A stretch of DNA of 64,000 bases from Mesorhizobium japonicum MAFF 303099 (GTDB lineage Bacteria; Pseudomonadota; Alphaproteobacteria; Rhizobiales; Rhizobiaceae), in contig NC_002678.2 in the NCBI RefSeq assembly GCF_000009625.1, positions 2,542,001 to 2,606,000 on the forward strand, given 5' to 3'. Positions 7,941-15,211 of this stretch are shown one piece after another. The translations under genes and the position numbers were made by a program. How positions within the stretch are numbered: the stretch's first letter is position 1; every line of letters starts with the position of its first letter. The notes below the pieces were generated by a model, which saw only the letters and a list, made by a program, of their open reading frames with translations, was not told the DNA's origin and made no database searches.

Positions 7941-8397
7941 CCGCGCGCTGCTTACGATGGCAGCCCTTGCCGGCTTCAGCCAGCCCGCGCCGGCGGCAAT
8001 CATCGGCACTTGCACCATCATGGTCGGGGCATCGGGAACGATGACCGCAAATCCCGGCCTCAACGTGTTCGGCTCCAAGCAGGCCGGCGGATCGAGCGCG
8101 GGCGCCACCATCACCGCCAGCTCGCTGCTTTGCACCCTGCTCAACCTGCTCGATTGTTATTCCGTTTCCGCACCGGCGCCCGCATCGTTCTCGTCGGCGC
8201 CAAGCGGCGGCGGCACCAATGTCAACTTCAGCACCGTCTACCGCCTCGACGGCACCGGCGTCGACACCTCCGGAAGCGTGCCGCAGCGCGTCGTCAACGG
8301 CACCCACACTATCCAGGTTGACCTCACCGCCACCAAATCATCTGGCATCTTTCCGGCCGGCAACTACCAGGGCACGGTCACCGTGCGCTGCGAGTGA
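7915..8397 (+). CDS. Small secreted beta-rich protein B (paralogue of protein A)
   Basis: A 160-residue protein with a basic n-region (MARKRRRNSR), a hydrophobic core and a signal cleavage near PAPAA. The mature domain has cysteines at GTCTI, LLCTLLNLLDC and the terminal VRCE. Shared end motifs with protein A (AGNYQGTVTVRCE) suggest both are subunits of one structure. Its first 26 bases overlap the Lys-codon tail of the previous gene in another frame. An in-frame ATG at 7882 would add 11 residues. A terminator follows directly. Confidence 0.7.
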   Translation: MARKRRRNSRALLTMAALAGFSQPAPAAIIGTCTIMVGASGTMTANPGLNVFGSKQAGGSSAGATITASSLLCTLLNLLDCYSVSAPAPASFSSAPSGGGTNVNFSTVYRLDGTGVDTSGSVPQRVVNGTHTIQVDLTATKSSGIFPAGNYQGTVTVRCE

Positions 8398-8415
8398 GGC
8401 GACAAATCGCCTTTT
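8397..8415 (+). terminator. Intrinsic terminator of the secreted-protein operon
   Basis: AGGCGA-CAAA-TCGCCT stem followed by a short T run, starting at the last base of the stop codon of protein B. It supports 6563-8397 as one transcript. Confidence 0.6.
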
Positions 8416-8581
8416 GATAGCCACATGGTCTGGCAACTCATCGCATGACGCGCTAGCTTCCCGCGCAATCGGGGTGACGGCGCATTCATATTGATGCACC
8501 AGCTCCGCCATCTTCGATCCACATCGTGCTTTCCGAAAGTCGATCCTGATTTCCGGCCAGCGCTGGCAGGGAGGTACTTTC

Positions 8582-9502
8582 TTGATAGTCGTCGTCGGCT
8601 CGATCAATCTCGACCTTATCGCCAAAGTCGACCGCTTGCCGAGCCCCGGCGAAACGGTGAGGGGTTCCGGTTTCTCCACGGCGCCCGGCGGCAAGGGCGC
8701 CAACCAGGCGCTGGCCGCCGCGCGCGCCGGTGTCCCGGTGCGCATGGTCGGCGCCGTCGGCAAGGACAGTTTCGCCGGCGAGGCGCTGGCATTGCTGCGC
8801 GAGGCCAAGGTCGACCTGTCGGGCGTGGCGGAAACCTTTGCCTCGACCGGAACGGCACTGATCATGGTCGGTGACGACGGCGAGAACATCATCGCCGTGG
8901 TTTCCGGCGCCAATGCGTCCGTGGTGACCGGCGACCTCTCCAAGGCCTTCCTGAAAAAGGGCGACGTCGTGCTGCTTCAGCACGAGATCCCGCTGGCGAC
9001 CGTCGATGCGGCACTCGACCAGGCACGCGCGGCCGGCGCCATCACCGTGCTCAACACCGCTCCTTTCCAGGGCGACGCGACGGCTTTCCTCGGCAAGGCC
9101 GATTATGTCGTCGCCAACGAGACCGAGTTCGACCTCTATGGCGAGGCGCTGGCGCTGAACGGCCGCGACCGTGCGGCACGCATGCGCGACTTCGCCGCGA
9201 AAACCGGCCGCAGCATCGTCGTCACCCTCGGCGGCGACGGCGTCATGGCGGCGACGCCGAGCGATTTCCTGACCGTTGCGGCCATGAAGATCACGCCTGT
9301 CGACACGGTCGGCGCCGGCGACACCTTCTGCGGCTACTTCGCTGCCGGCCTGTCGTCCGGCCTTGCGCTCGACCAAGCGCTGGCGCGCGCCGGTGCGGCA
9401 GGCTCGCTCGCATGCCTGAAGCCTGGCGCCCAGCCGGCGATCCCGCTGGCCAAGGATGTCGATCAAGCCTTGCAGGAAGTCAGCAGAAATGATGCGCCCT
9501 GA
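8582..9502 (+). CDS. rbsK: Ribokinase (PfkB family sugar kinase)
   Basis: Phosphorylates ribose to ribose-5-phosphate. The 306-residue PfkB protein shows GSINLDL at the N-terminus, the APGGKGANQALAAAR sugar-binding signature, and the C-terminal PVDTVGAGDTFCGYF with the catalytic Asp. It starts at TTG 8582 behind GGGAGG. The coding end overlaps the amidase gene by 14 bases. A nucleoside hydrolase, which releases ribose, is encoded 2.3 kb downstream on the other strand, so nucleoside salvage is a plausible context. Confidence 0.92.
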   Translation: MIVVVGSINLDLIAKVDRLPSPGETVRGSGFSTAPGGKGANQALAAARAGVPVRMVGAVGKDSFAGEALALLREAKVDLSGVAETFASTGTALIMVGDDGENIIAVVSGANASVVTGDLSKAFLKKGDVVLLQHEIPLATVDAALDQARAAGAITVLNTAPFQGDATAFLGKADYVVANETEFDLYGEALALNGRDRAARMRDFAAKTGRSIVVTLGGDGVMAATPSDFLTVAAMKITPVDTVGAGDTFCGYFAAGLSSGLALDQALARAGAAGSLACLKPGAQPAIPLAKDVDQALQEVSRNDAP

Positions 9503-10934
9503 GACCAAGCATGCCGTGCCGCGGGCCGGCGATGTCTGCCGCCTGTCCGCCGTCGAGCTGGCCGGCGCCATTCGCCGCAAGAAACTGTCCGTGCGCGAGG
9601 TGGTGACGGCCTTCCTCGACCGCATCGAAACGGTCAACCCGCTGGTCAACGCCATCGTCTCGTTGCGCGAGCGCGGCGATATCCTGCGCGAGGCCGATGC
9701 AGCCGATGCCAGGCAAGCGAGTGAAACCGGGAAGCTCTTCGGCCTGCCGATCGCCATCAAGGACCTCGCCTCGACGACCGGGCTCAGGACCTCCTTCGGC
9801 TCGCCGATCTTCGCCGATTTCGTGCCGCAGGAAGACGATTTCTTCGTCGAGCGCATCCGCAACGCCGGCGCCATCATCATCGGCAAGACCAATGTCCCCG
9901 AATTCGGGTTGGGATCCAACACCTACAACAATGTCTTCGGGCCGACGCTGAACGCTTTCGATCCGGCGCTCACCGCCGGCGGCTCGAGCGGCGGCGCGGC
10001 GGTGGCGCTGGCGCTCGACATGGTCCCCGTCGCCGATGGCAGCGACTTCGGCGGCTCGCTGCGCAATCCGGCAGGCTGGAACAATGTCTACGGTTTCCGG
10101 CCGTCGCAAGGGCTTGTTCCCGCCGGACCCGATCTTGAGGTCTTCCATGCGCAGATGGGCATCGAGGGTCCGATGGGCCGCAATGTCGCCGACATGGCGC
10201 TGCTGCTCGACGTACAGGCGGGCTACCATCCGCAGGCGCCGCTGTCCTATGAGAAACCGGGCTCGTTCCTCGAAGGGCTTGCACCGCCCTCGACCGGCGG
10301 CCGCGTCGCCTGGCTCGGCGACCTCGGCGGCCATCTGCCGATCGAAGCGGGCATTCTCGATCTGTGCCAGGCGGCACTCGGCCGGTTCTCGGACCAGTCC
10401 TTCGCGGTTGAACCCTTGCTCCCGGATTTCGACTTCGAAGCGCTCTGGCAAGCCTTCGTGACGCTGCGCCAGGCCAGCAGCGGCTGCGCCCTCAAGGTCC
10501 ATTACGACGACCCTTCCAGGCGTGGCATGCTGAAGCCGGAAGCCATATGGGAAATCGAGAACGCCATGCGGCTGACGGCGCCGCAGATCCGCGCGGCGTC
10601 GGTCGTGCGCACCTCCTGGCATCGGATGCTGCTGTCGATCTTCGACCGCTTCGACCTCATAGCCCTGCCCACCGCGCAGGTCTTCCCCTTCGAAGTCGGC
10701 ATGCACTGGCCAAGCGAGGTCGCTGGACGGCCGATGGACAGCTATCACCGCTGGATGCAGGTTTCAGCCTTCGCCACGCTTGGCGGCTGCCCGGCGGTCA
10801 ACGTACCGGTCGGCTTCGACGACAAGGGCCGGCCAATGGGCATGCAGCTGATCGGCCGGCCGCGTGGCGACCTCGCGGTGCTACGGGCGGCGACCGCCTA
10901 TGAGGCGACACTGCCCTGGCAGGCCGGCGCCTGA
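9489..10934 (+). CDS. Amidase signature family hydrolase
   Basis: A 481-residue amide hydrolase with the Ser-cisSer-Lys triad: Lys in PIAIKDLAST, the Gly/Ser-rich AGGSSGGAAVALAL, and ADGSDFGGSLRNPA carrying the nucleophilic serine. The amide it cleaves is not evident. The start at 9489 overlaps the end of rbsK and is preceded by AGGAAG; an ATG at 9456 is also possible. Overlap suggests co-transcription with rbsK and possibly with the exporter downstream. Confidence 0.9.
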   Translation: MMRPETKHAVPRAGDVCRLSAVELAGAIRRKKLSVREVVTAFLDRIETVNPLVNAIVSLRERGDILREADAADARQASETGKLFGLPIAIKDLASTTGLRTSFGSPIFADFVPQEDDFFVERIRNAGAIIIGKTNVPEFGLGSNTYNNVFGPTLNAFDPALTAGGSSGGAAVALALDMVPVADGSDFGGSLRNPAGWNNVYGFRPSQGLVPAGPDLEVFHAQMGIEGPMGRNVADMALLLDVQAGYHPQAPLSYEKPGSFLEGLAPPSTGGRVAWLGDLGGHLPIEAGILDLCQAALGRFSDQSFAVEPLLPDFDFEALWQAFVTLRQASSGCALKVHYDDPSRRGMLKPEAIWEIENAMRLTAPQIRAASVVRTSWHRMLLSIFDRFDLIALPTAQVFPFEVGMHWPSEVAGRPMDSYHRWMQVSAFATLGGCPAVNVPVGFDDKGRPMGMQLIGRPRGDLAVLRAATAYEATLPWQAGA

Positions 10935-11041
10935 CGCGCGCGCAACGGCGCGGTGTTTCGCGTCTGGCTTGCGCAGAGGCTACCACCATGCATTGATTGT
11001 CCCCTGCCACGCCGCATTGGCGGGACTCCAAGGGAAAAACC

Positions 11042-11656
11042 ATGTCGCTGGAACTCTATGCCGCTTATGTTCTCGCCTGCATCGTCATCATCCTGGTGCC
11101 GGGACCGACGGTCACACTGATCATCGCCAACAGCATCCGCCACGGAACCCGCGCCGGCCTCGCCAATGTCGCCGGCACGCAGGCCGGGCTTGCCATCATG
11201 ATCGCCATTGTCGGCATCGGCCTCAACACGCTGATCGCGGGCATGGGCCACTGGTTTGAATGGGTCAGGCTGATCGGCGCCGCCTATCTGATCTGGATGG
11301 GCGTGCAGATGTTCCGCTCCAAGGGCACGCTGAATGCCGACGGAACCGCTAGGAAGCCGCGCGGCGGCTTCTTCCTGCAGGGCCTGCTGGTGGCGCTGAG
11401 CAATCCCAAGACCCTGGTGTTCTTCGGCGCCTTCTTCCCGCAGTTCATCGCGCCGCAAGGCAACTATTCGCTGCAAATCGTCGTCATGGGCCTGACCGCC
11501 ATGATCTTCGCCGCCATGTCGGATTCGACCTACGCGCTCGCCGCCGGCCGCGCCGGACGCCTGCTGTCGGCCAGCCGCATCAAGCTCATGTCCAGGATCA
11601 GCGGCAGCTTCTTGGTCGGTGGCGGCCTGTGGCTGGCGTTTTCGAGGTCGAAGTAA
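11042..11656 (+). CDS. LysE/RhtB family amino-acid exporter
   Basis: A 204-residue inner-membrane exporter with about six hydrophobic segments and the family hallmarks VPGPTVTLIIANSIRHG near the N-terminus and LVALSNPKTLVFFGAFFPQF in the middle. The start ATG at 11042 follows AAGGGA. Such proteins expel amino acids or analogues; the upstream amidase might supply the substrate, but this is conjecture. A long palindromic repeat follows the stop. Confidence 0.9.
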   Translation: MSLELYAAYVLACIVIILVPGPTVTLIIANSIRHGTRAGLANVAGTQAGLAIMIAIVGIGLNTLIAGMGHWFEWVRLIGAAYLIWMGVQMFRSKGTLNADGTARKPRGGFFLQGLLVALSNPKTLVFFGAFFPQFIAPQGNYSLQIVVMGLTAMIFAAMSDSTYALAAGRAGRLLSASRIKLMSRISGSFLVGGGLWLAFSRSK

Positions 11657-11664
11657 CGCCTCTT

Positions 11665-11811
11665 CCTTCTCCCCTTGCGGGAGAAGGAAGATCGGCGCGC
11701 AGCGCCGAGACGGATGAGGGGAGCGTGACGGAGTGAGGCGTTGGCGTTCCCTGGATCACCCCTCATCCGACCTCGCTTCGCGAGGCCACCTTCTCCCGCA
11801 AGGGGAGAAGG
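11665..11811. repeat. Long mosaic inverted repeat between convergent genes
   Basis: The arms CCTTCTCCCCTTGCGGGAGAAGG (start 11665) and CCTTCTCCCGCAAGGGGAGAAG (start 11789) are each self-complementary and also complementary to each other. Inner arms GATGAGGGG (around 11714) and CCCCTCATC (around 11759) nest inside, with a further hairpin CCTCGCTTCGCGAGG. It fills nearly all of the space between the LysE and nucleoside-hydrolase stops, so it could end transcription from both sides. Confidence 0.85.
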
Positions 11812-11823
11812 TAAAAAGACCCC

Positions 11824-12765
11824 CTAAAGCCGCCCCAGCCTCTCCACCAGCAACGCGAAGAAGCCGTCATGGTCGATTTCGCGCATCACCATGGCGTTCT
11901 TTTCCCGCTTGGTGACACCCCACCAGTCGATCACGGTCATGCCCATGGTCAGTTCCGAGGCGGTCTCAACGCTGACATTGCAGTTGCGGCCCTTGAACAG
12001 CTCCGGCTTCAGGAGATAGGCGATGACGCAGGGGTCGTGCAGCGGGCCGCCATCGGTGCCGTATTTGCCCTCGTCGTAGCGCTCGAAGAATTCCAGCATC
12101 TCGGCGGTCGCGATACCGACCTTGGTGCCGAGCGCGCGGAAGGCCTGCGTGCGCTTGGTGGTGGTCAACGCCTTGTGGGTGACGTCGAGTGGCATCATCA
12201 CGATCGGGATGCCGGACTTGAACACCAGATCGGCGGCCTGCGGATCGACATAAATGTTGAATTCGGCCGCGGGCGTGACGTTGCCGCCCTCGAAGAAACC
12301 GCCGCCCATCAGCACGATTTCCTTGATGCGCGGCGCGATCCGTGGTTCGCGGATCAGCGCCAGTGCGATGTTGGTCAGCGGCCCGAGCGGGCAGAGCGTA
12401 ATGGTACCGCTCTCCTCCTTCATCAGCGTCTCGACGATGAAGTCGACGGCATACTGCTCCTGCAGTTTCATCGTCGGTTCGGGCAGCTGTGGGCCGTTGA
12501 GGCCGGTCTTGCCATGCACTTCCTCTGCGGTGACCAGTGTGCGCGCCAGGGGGCGGATGGCACCGGCATAGACTTTCATTTCTGGCCGGCCGGCCAGTTC
12601 GCAAATCTTGCGGGCATTCTTTTCGGTAAGCTTCAGCGGCACGTTGCCGGCAACGGCGGTGATGCCGACGATCTCCAGTTCGCTGCTGCCGAGCGCCAAG
12701 AGAATGGCGACGGCATCATCCTGGCCGGGATCGGTGTCGATGATGATCTTGCGTGGTTGGGGCAT
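11824..12765 (-). CDS. Inosine/uridine-preferring nucleoside hydrolase
   Basis: Hydrolyses the N-glycosidic bond of nucleosides to give base and ribose. The 313-residue protein carries the Ca2+-binding IIIDTDPGQDDAVAI signature near residue 10, the VLMGGGF segment, the EFNIYVDPQAA segment and a C-terminal GGPLHDPCVIAYLL that supplies the active-site His-Asp. AAGGA precedes the ATG. Base preference cannot be read. It faces the LysE gene convergently across a palindromic repeat. Confidence 0.93.
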   Translation of the reverse strand: MPQPRKIIIDTDPGQDDAVAILLALGSSELEIVGITAVAGNVPLKLTEKNARKICELAGRPEMKVYAGAIRPLARTLVTAEEVHGKTGLNGPQLPEPTMKLQEQYAVDFIVETLMKEESGTITLCPLGPLTNIALALIREPRIAPRIKEIVLMGGGFFEGGNVTPAAEFNIYVDPQAADLVFKSGIPIVMMPLDVTHKALTTTKRTQAFRALGTKVGIATAEMLEFFERYDEGKYGTDGGPLHDPCVIAYLLKPELFKGRNCNVSVETASELTMGMTVIDWWGVTKREKNAMVMREIDHDGFFALLVERLGRL

Positions 12766-12922
12766 TTCAATTCCTTGTTTGGGGCCGTGAACTCACCGGA
12801 TCGATCGCACGCCTGAAGGACGACCGCAGCGCTTCTCCTTGCATCCGCGCGTCGTTTCAAGCGCCATGTCGATTATTCCTGTGAGTCCAAGGCCTGGTCT
12901 TTTTGGGCGGGTCTTGTGGTGG

Positions 12923-12951
12923 CTTGAACTTGGTCGCGGGGCGGACCATAT
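12923..12951 (+). promoter_or_regulatory. RpoH (sigma-32)-like promoter of hsp20
   Basis: CTTGAA-N17-CCATAT fits the rhizobial heat-shock sigma pattern and would start transcription near 12958, giving a leader of about 60 bases that holds the thermometer hairpins. The grpE upstream region has a matching CTTGAT-N17-CGATAT. Confidence 0.5.
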
Positions 12952-12956
12952 CAAGA

Positions 12957-13019
12957 CCATCGGGAAAAATGCCATCCGGGTTTTTCCAGTTTATGTCGCT
13001 CTTGAGAGGACAGTGTAAC
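12957..13019 (+). promoter_or_regulatory. ROSE-type RNA thermometer in the hsp20 leader
   Basis: The leader can form two hairpins. The first pairs GGAAAAA (12963-12969) with TTTTTCC (12981-12987). The second (12994-13012) pairs TGTC-CTC with GAG-GACA around a TTGA loop, leaving one G bulged, and buries the AGAGGA ribosome-binding site. The UCGCU just before the loop fits the ROSE core UYGCU, and a bulged G opposite the Shine-Dalgarno is the hallmark of that family. Confidence 0.62.
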
Positions 13020-13445
13020 ATGAGCCGAATGACGCCTTTCTCCAGCCCGCTTCTCCTTGGTTTCGACGCCATGGAAAAGACCTTGGAGCGCCTGGCGAAG
13101 TCCGGTGACAGCTACCCTCCCTATAACATCGAGCGCCTCGGCGGTGCCGACGGCAAGGCCGAAAGGCTGCGCATCACGCTCGCTGTCGCCGGTTTCGCCG
13201 AAAGCGATCTCGATGTGACAACGGAGGAAAACCAGCTGGTCGTGCGCGGCCGTCAGACCGACGACACCGAGCGCGAATTCCTTCATCGCGGCATCGCCGC
13301 GCGCCAGTTCCAGCGCTGTTTCGTGCTGGCCGACGGCATGCGCGTGATCGCGGCGGAGCTGAAGAACGGCCTTTTGTCGATCGACCTCGATCGGCCGGAG
13401 TCCGAGCGGCTGGTACGGAAAATAAATATATCGGTGAAAGACTGA
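13020..13445 (+). CDS. Hsp20/alpha-crystallin family small heat-shock protein
   Basis: ATP-independent holdase that binds unfolding proteins. The 141-residue protein starts FSSPLLLGFDAMEKTLERL, then has an alpha-crystallin domain (about residues 38-130) with YNIERLG, ITLAVAGFAESDLDV, LVVRGRQ, EFLHRGIAARQFQRCF and the A-x-L-x-x-G-L motif ELKNGLLSIDL. The start at 13020 follows GAGAGGA, which is sequestered in the leader hairpin. The IbpA-type rhizobial class is likely. The DUF1150 gene follows after 64 bases. Confidence 0.93.
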   Translation: MSRMTPFSSPLLLGFDAMEKTLERLAKSGDSYPPYNIERLGGADGKAERLRITLAVAGFAESDLDVTTEENQLVVRGRQTDDTEREFLHRGIAARQFQRCFVLADGMRVIAAELKNGLLSIDLDRPESERLVRKINISVKD

Positions 13446-13509
13446 TCTTTACCGATGGCTCTCATGCGGGATGGCCTTGAGCGGCGTCCTCGCGCCAAGG
13501 AGGCTTGAA

Positions 13510-13767
13510 ATGACCAGAACTGACGAGAATATCACCATGACCAGCGGTGAATTCGCCCATCTGGGCGAAGGCTCGGTCGCTTATCTGCGCAAGGTCTCGA
13601 GCGATGAATTGCTCGGCCGCTTCCCCAACATCGGTGAAATTGCGCCCGGCCTGGAATTGTGGGCGCTGTTTGCCGCCAATGGCCAGCCGATCCTGCTTTC
13701 CGACGCGCGTGACCGCGCATTGGCCGGCGCCATGGAAAACGACCTGACCACCGTCGCCATTCACTAA
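13510..13767 (+). CDS. DUF1150 family protein
   Basis: An 85-residue acidic protein with the family segment DELLGRFPNIGEIAPGLELWALFAANG and a C-terminal DARDRALAGAMENDL. Function unknown; in rhizobia it commonly sits directly behind an hsp20 gene, as here. The ATG at 13510 follows AAGGAGG. It is likely co-transcribed with hsp20 and ends at a bidirectional terminator. Confidence 0.85.
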   Translation: MTRTDENITMTSGEFAHLGEGSVAYLRKVSSDELLGRFPNIGEIAPGLELWALFAANGQPILLSDARDRALAGAMENDLTTVAIH

Positions 13768-13791
13768 AGCGACCGGTTGGCTGAAACGAAA

Positions 13792-13812
13792 AGGGCCGCT
13801 TGCGGCGGCCCT
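13792..13812. terminator. Bidirectional intrinsic terminator
   Basis: AGGGCCGC-TTGCG-GCGGCCCT, an 8-bp stem between the convergent DUF1150 and ptsN genes. On the minus strand it is followed by TTTTCGTTTC, so it probably serves the ptsN end best. Confidence 0.75.
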
Positions 13813-13837
13813 TGGCAGTCTTTCTCAAAATCCAACT

Positions 13838-14302
13838 TCAGGCGGCGTGCGAGGCCTGCGTGTCCGACAGCAGCGCGTGGATCGCCGTGGCGTCGCGCGT
13901 CCCCCTGATCTTGGCCACCGTGTCAGCGTCGCGCAGCACGCGTGCGATGCGCGACAAGGCCTTCAGATGATCGGCGCCCGCCCCTTCCGGCGCCAGGAGC
14001 AGAAACACCAGATCGACAGGCTGGTCGTCCAGCGACTCGAAATCGACCGGTGTTTCCAGCCGGGCGAAAACACCGGCGATGCGCTTCACGCCGGCGAGCT
14101 TGCCATGCGGAATGGCGATGCCATTGCCGACGCCCGTCGAGCCCAGCCGCTCACGCTGCAGGATGGTGTCGAACACTTCCCTCTCCGGAATGCCCGAAAT
14201 CGCCGCCGCCCGCTCGGAAAGCAATTGCAGAAGCTGCTTTTTGGAGTTCGCCTTCAACGCCGGCAAAATCGCCGGAACGCTGATAAGATCGCTCAGATCC
14301 AT
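13838..14302 (-). CDS. ptsN: PTS IIA-like nitrogen-regulatory protein PtsN (EIIA-Ntr)
   Basis: Phosphocarrier of the nitrogen PTS that links PEP-dependent phosphorylation to regulation of K+ uptake and carbon/nitrogen balance. The 154-residue protein has the EIIA fold with the phosphorylated His in GNGIAIPHGKL and the downstream VDLVFLLLAPEGAGADHLKAL. Start at 14302 (MDLSDLI); an upstream in-frame ATG at 14404 would add 34 basic residues. It lies last in the rpoN-hpf-ptsN series, the standard proteobacterial order. Confidence 0.94.
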   Translation of the reverse strand: MDLSDLISVPAILPALKANSKKQLLQLLSERAAAISGIPEREVFDTILQRERLGSTGVGNGIAIPHGKLAGVKRIAGVFARLETPVDFESLDDQPVDLVFLLLAPEGAGADHLKALSRIARVLRDADTVAKIRGTRDATAIHALLSDTQASHAA

Positions 14303-14360
14303 GCTTGAAAATCCCTTGTTCGCCTGCCGTCGCCAGTCCCCACCCCTCGTGCGGCTGGCT

Positions 14361-14945
14361 TTATCCCTGTGCGACCTTGGTCGTGGACGGGTCGATCCAG
14401 CCAATGTTTCCGTCGGGCCGGCGATAGACGATATTGAGATGATCGGTTCCGGCGTTGCGGAAAACGAACACCGGACTGTCCTTGGTATCGAGCTCGATGA
14501 CCGCGGAGGCCACCGACATGGTCTTCAGCGTCATGGTCGATTCGGCAACGATGGCCGGCGCGAAATCCTCCGGGATCTCCTCGTCGTCATCGGCGAGCGG
14601 CGCCATCACCGTATAGGCGATGTCGGTCAAATCGCCGTTGCCATTGCCTGAATTGTGCGATTTGAGACGGCGCTTGTAGCGCCGAAGCCGGGTCTCCAGC
14701 CGATCGGCTGCAGCCTCGAAGGCGAGCGTCGGATCCTGGGCATCGCCCGTGGCCTGCAGCGAGGCGCCGGAATCCAGCCGGATCATGCAATCCGCCGAAT
14801 AGCGCGAGCCCGATTTGATGACGGTGACGTGTCCCGCAAAGCCGCGATCGAAATATTTGCCGATCGCCTCGCCGACACGATCGTTGATGCGTGTGCGGAA
14901 CGCATCGCCGATATCCATATGTTTTCCCGATATGCGCAGATTCAT
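14361..14945 (-). CDS. hpf: Ribosome hibernation promoting factor, long form (HPF/RaiA)
   Basis: Binds the 30S subunit and drives 70S dimerisation in stationary phase. The 194-residue size marks the long form: an N-terminal RaiA domain (residues 1-100, LRISGKHMDIGDAFR and ADRLETRLRRYKRRLK) and a C-terminal dimerisation domain (about 130-190, ELDTKDSPVFVFRNAGTDHLNIVYRRPDGNIGWIDP). It lies downstream of rpoN, from which it is separated by 266 bases. Confidence 0.95.
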   Translation of the reverse strand: MNLRISGKHMDIGDAFRTRINDRVGEAIGKYFDRGFAGHVTVIKSGSRYSADCMIRLDSGASLQATGDAQDPTLAFEAAADRLETRLRRYKRRLKSHNSGNGNGDLTDIAYTVMAPLADDDEEIPEDFAPAIVAESTMTLKTMSVASAVIELDTKDSPVFVFRNAGTDHLNIVYRRPDGNIGWIDPSTTKVAQG

Positions 14946-15211
14946 CTGAAAACTGACCTTCCTTGCTCAGGCTTCAAACTGGCCCGAGTTTATACTCGTG
15001 ATCCGTGCGCACAAGCTTTGCGGCGTCACTCGCGCCGATTTAAATCCGAACTTTCCGGTTGATCACAAGCCGCCTTTTGACCGTCCCGAGGCCATTGTCG
15101 TGACGGACCATCCGCTAGCGGGCATCTGGCCCGTCTCATGCGGGCGGGCTTCTAGCCACTTCCCCGCGGCTTGTCAATGAAGCTCGAAAGCTGTGGAAAA
15201 TAGCTGGGGCA

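Noticed and set aside
13471..13509. Upstream TTG start for the DUF1150 gene
   Set aside because: AAGGAGG lies immediately before the ATG at 13510 and the extra residues are not family-like.
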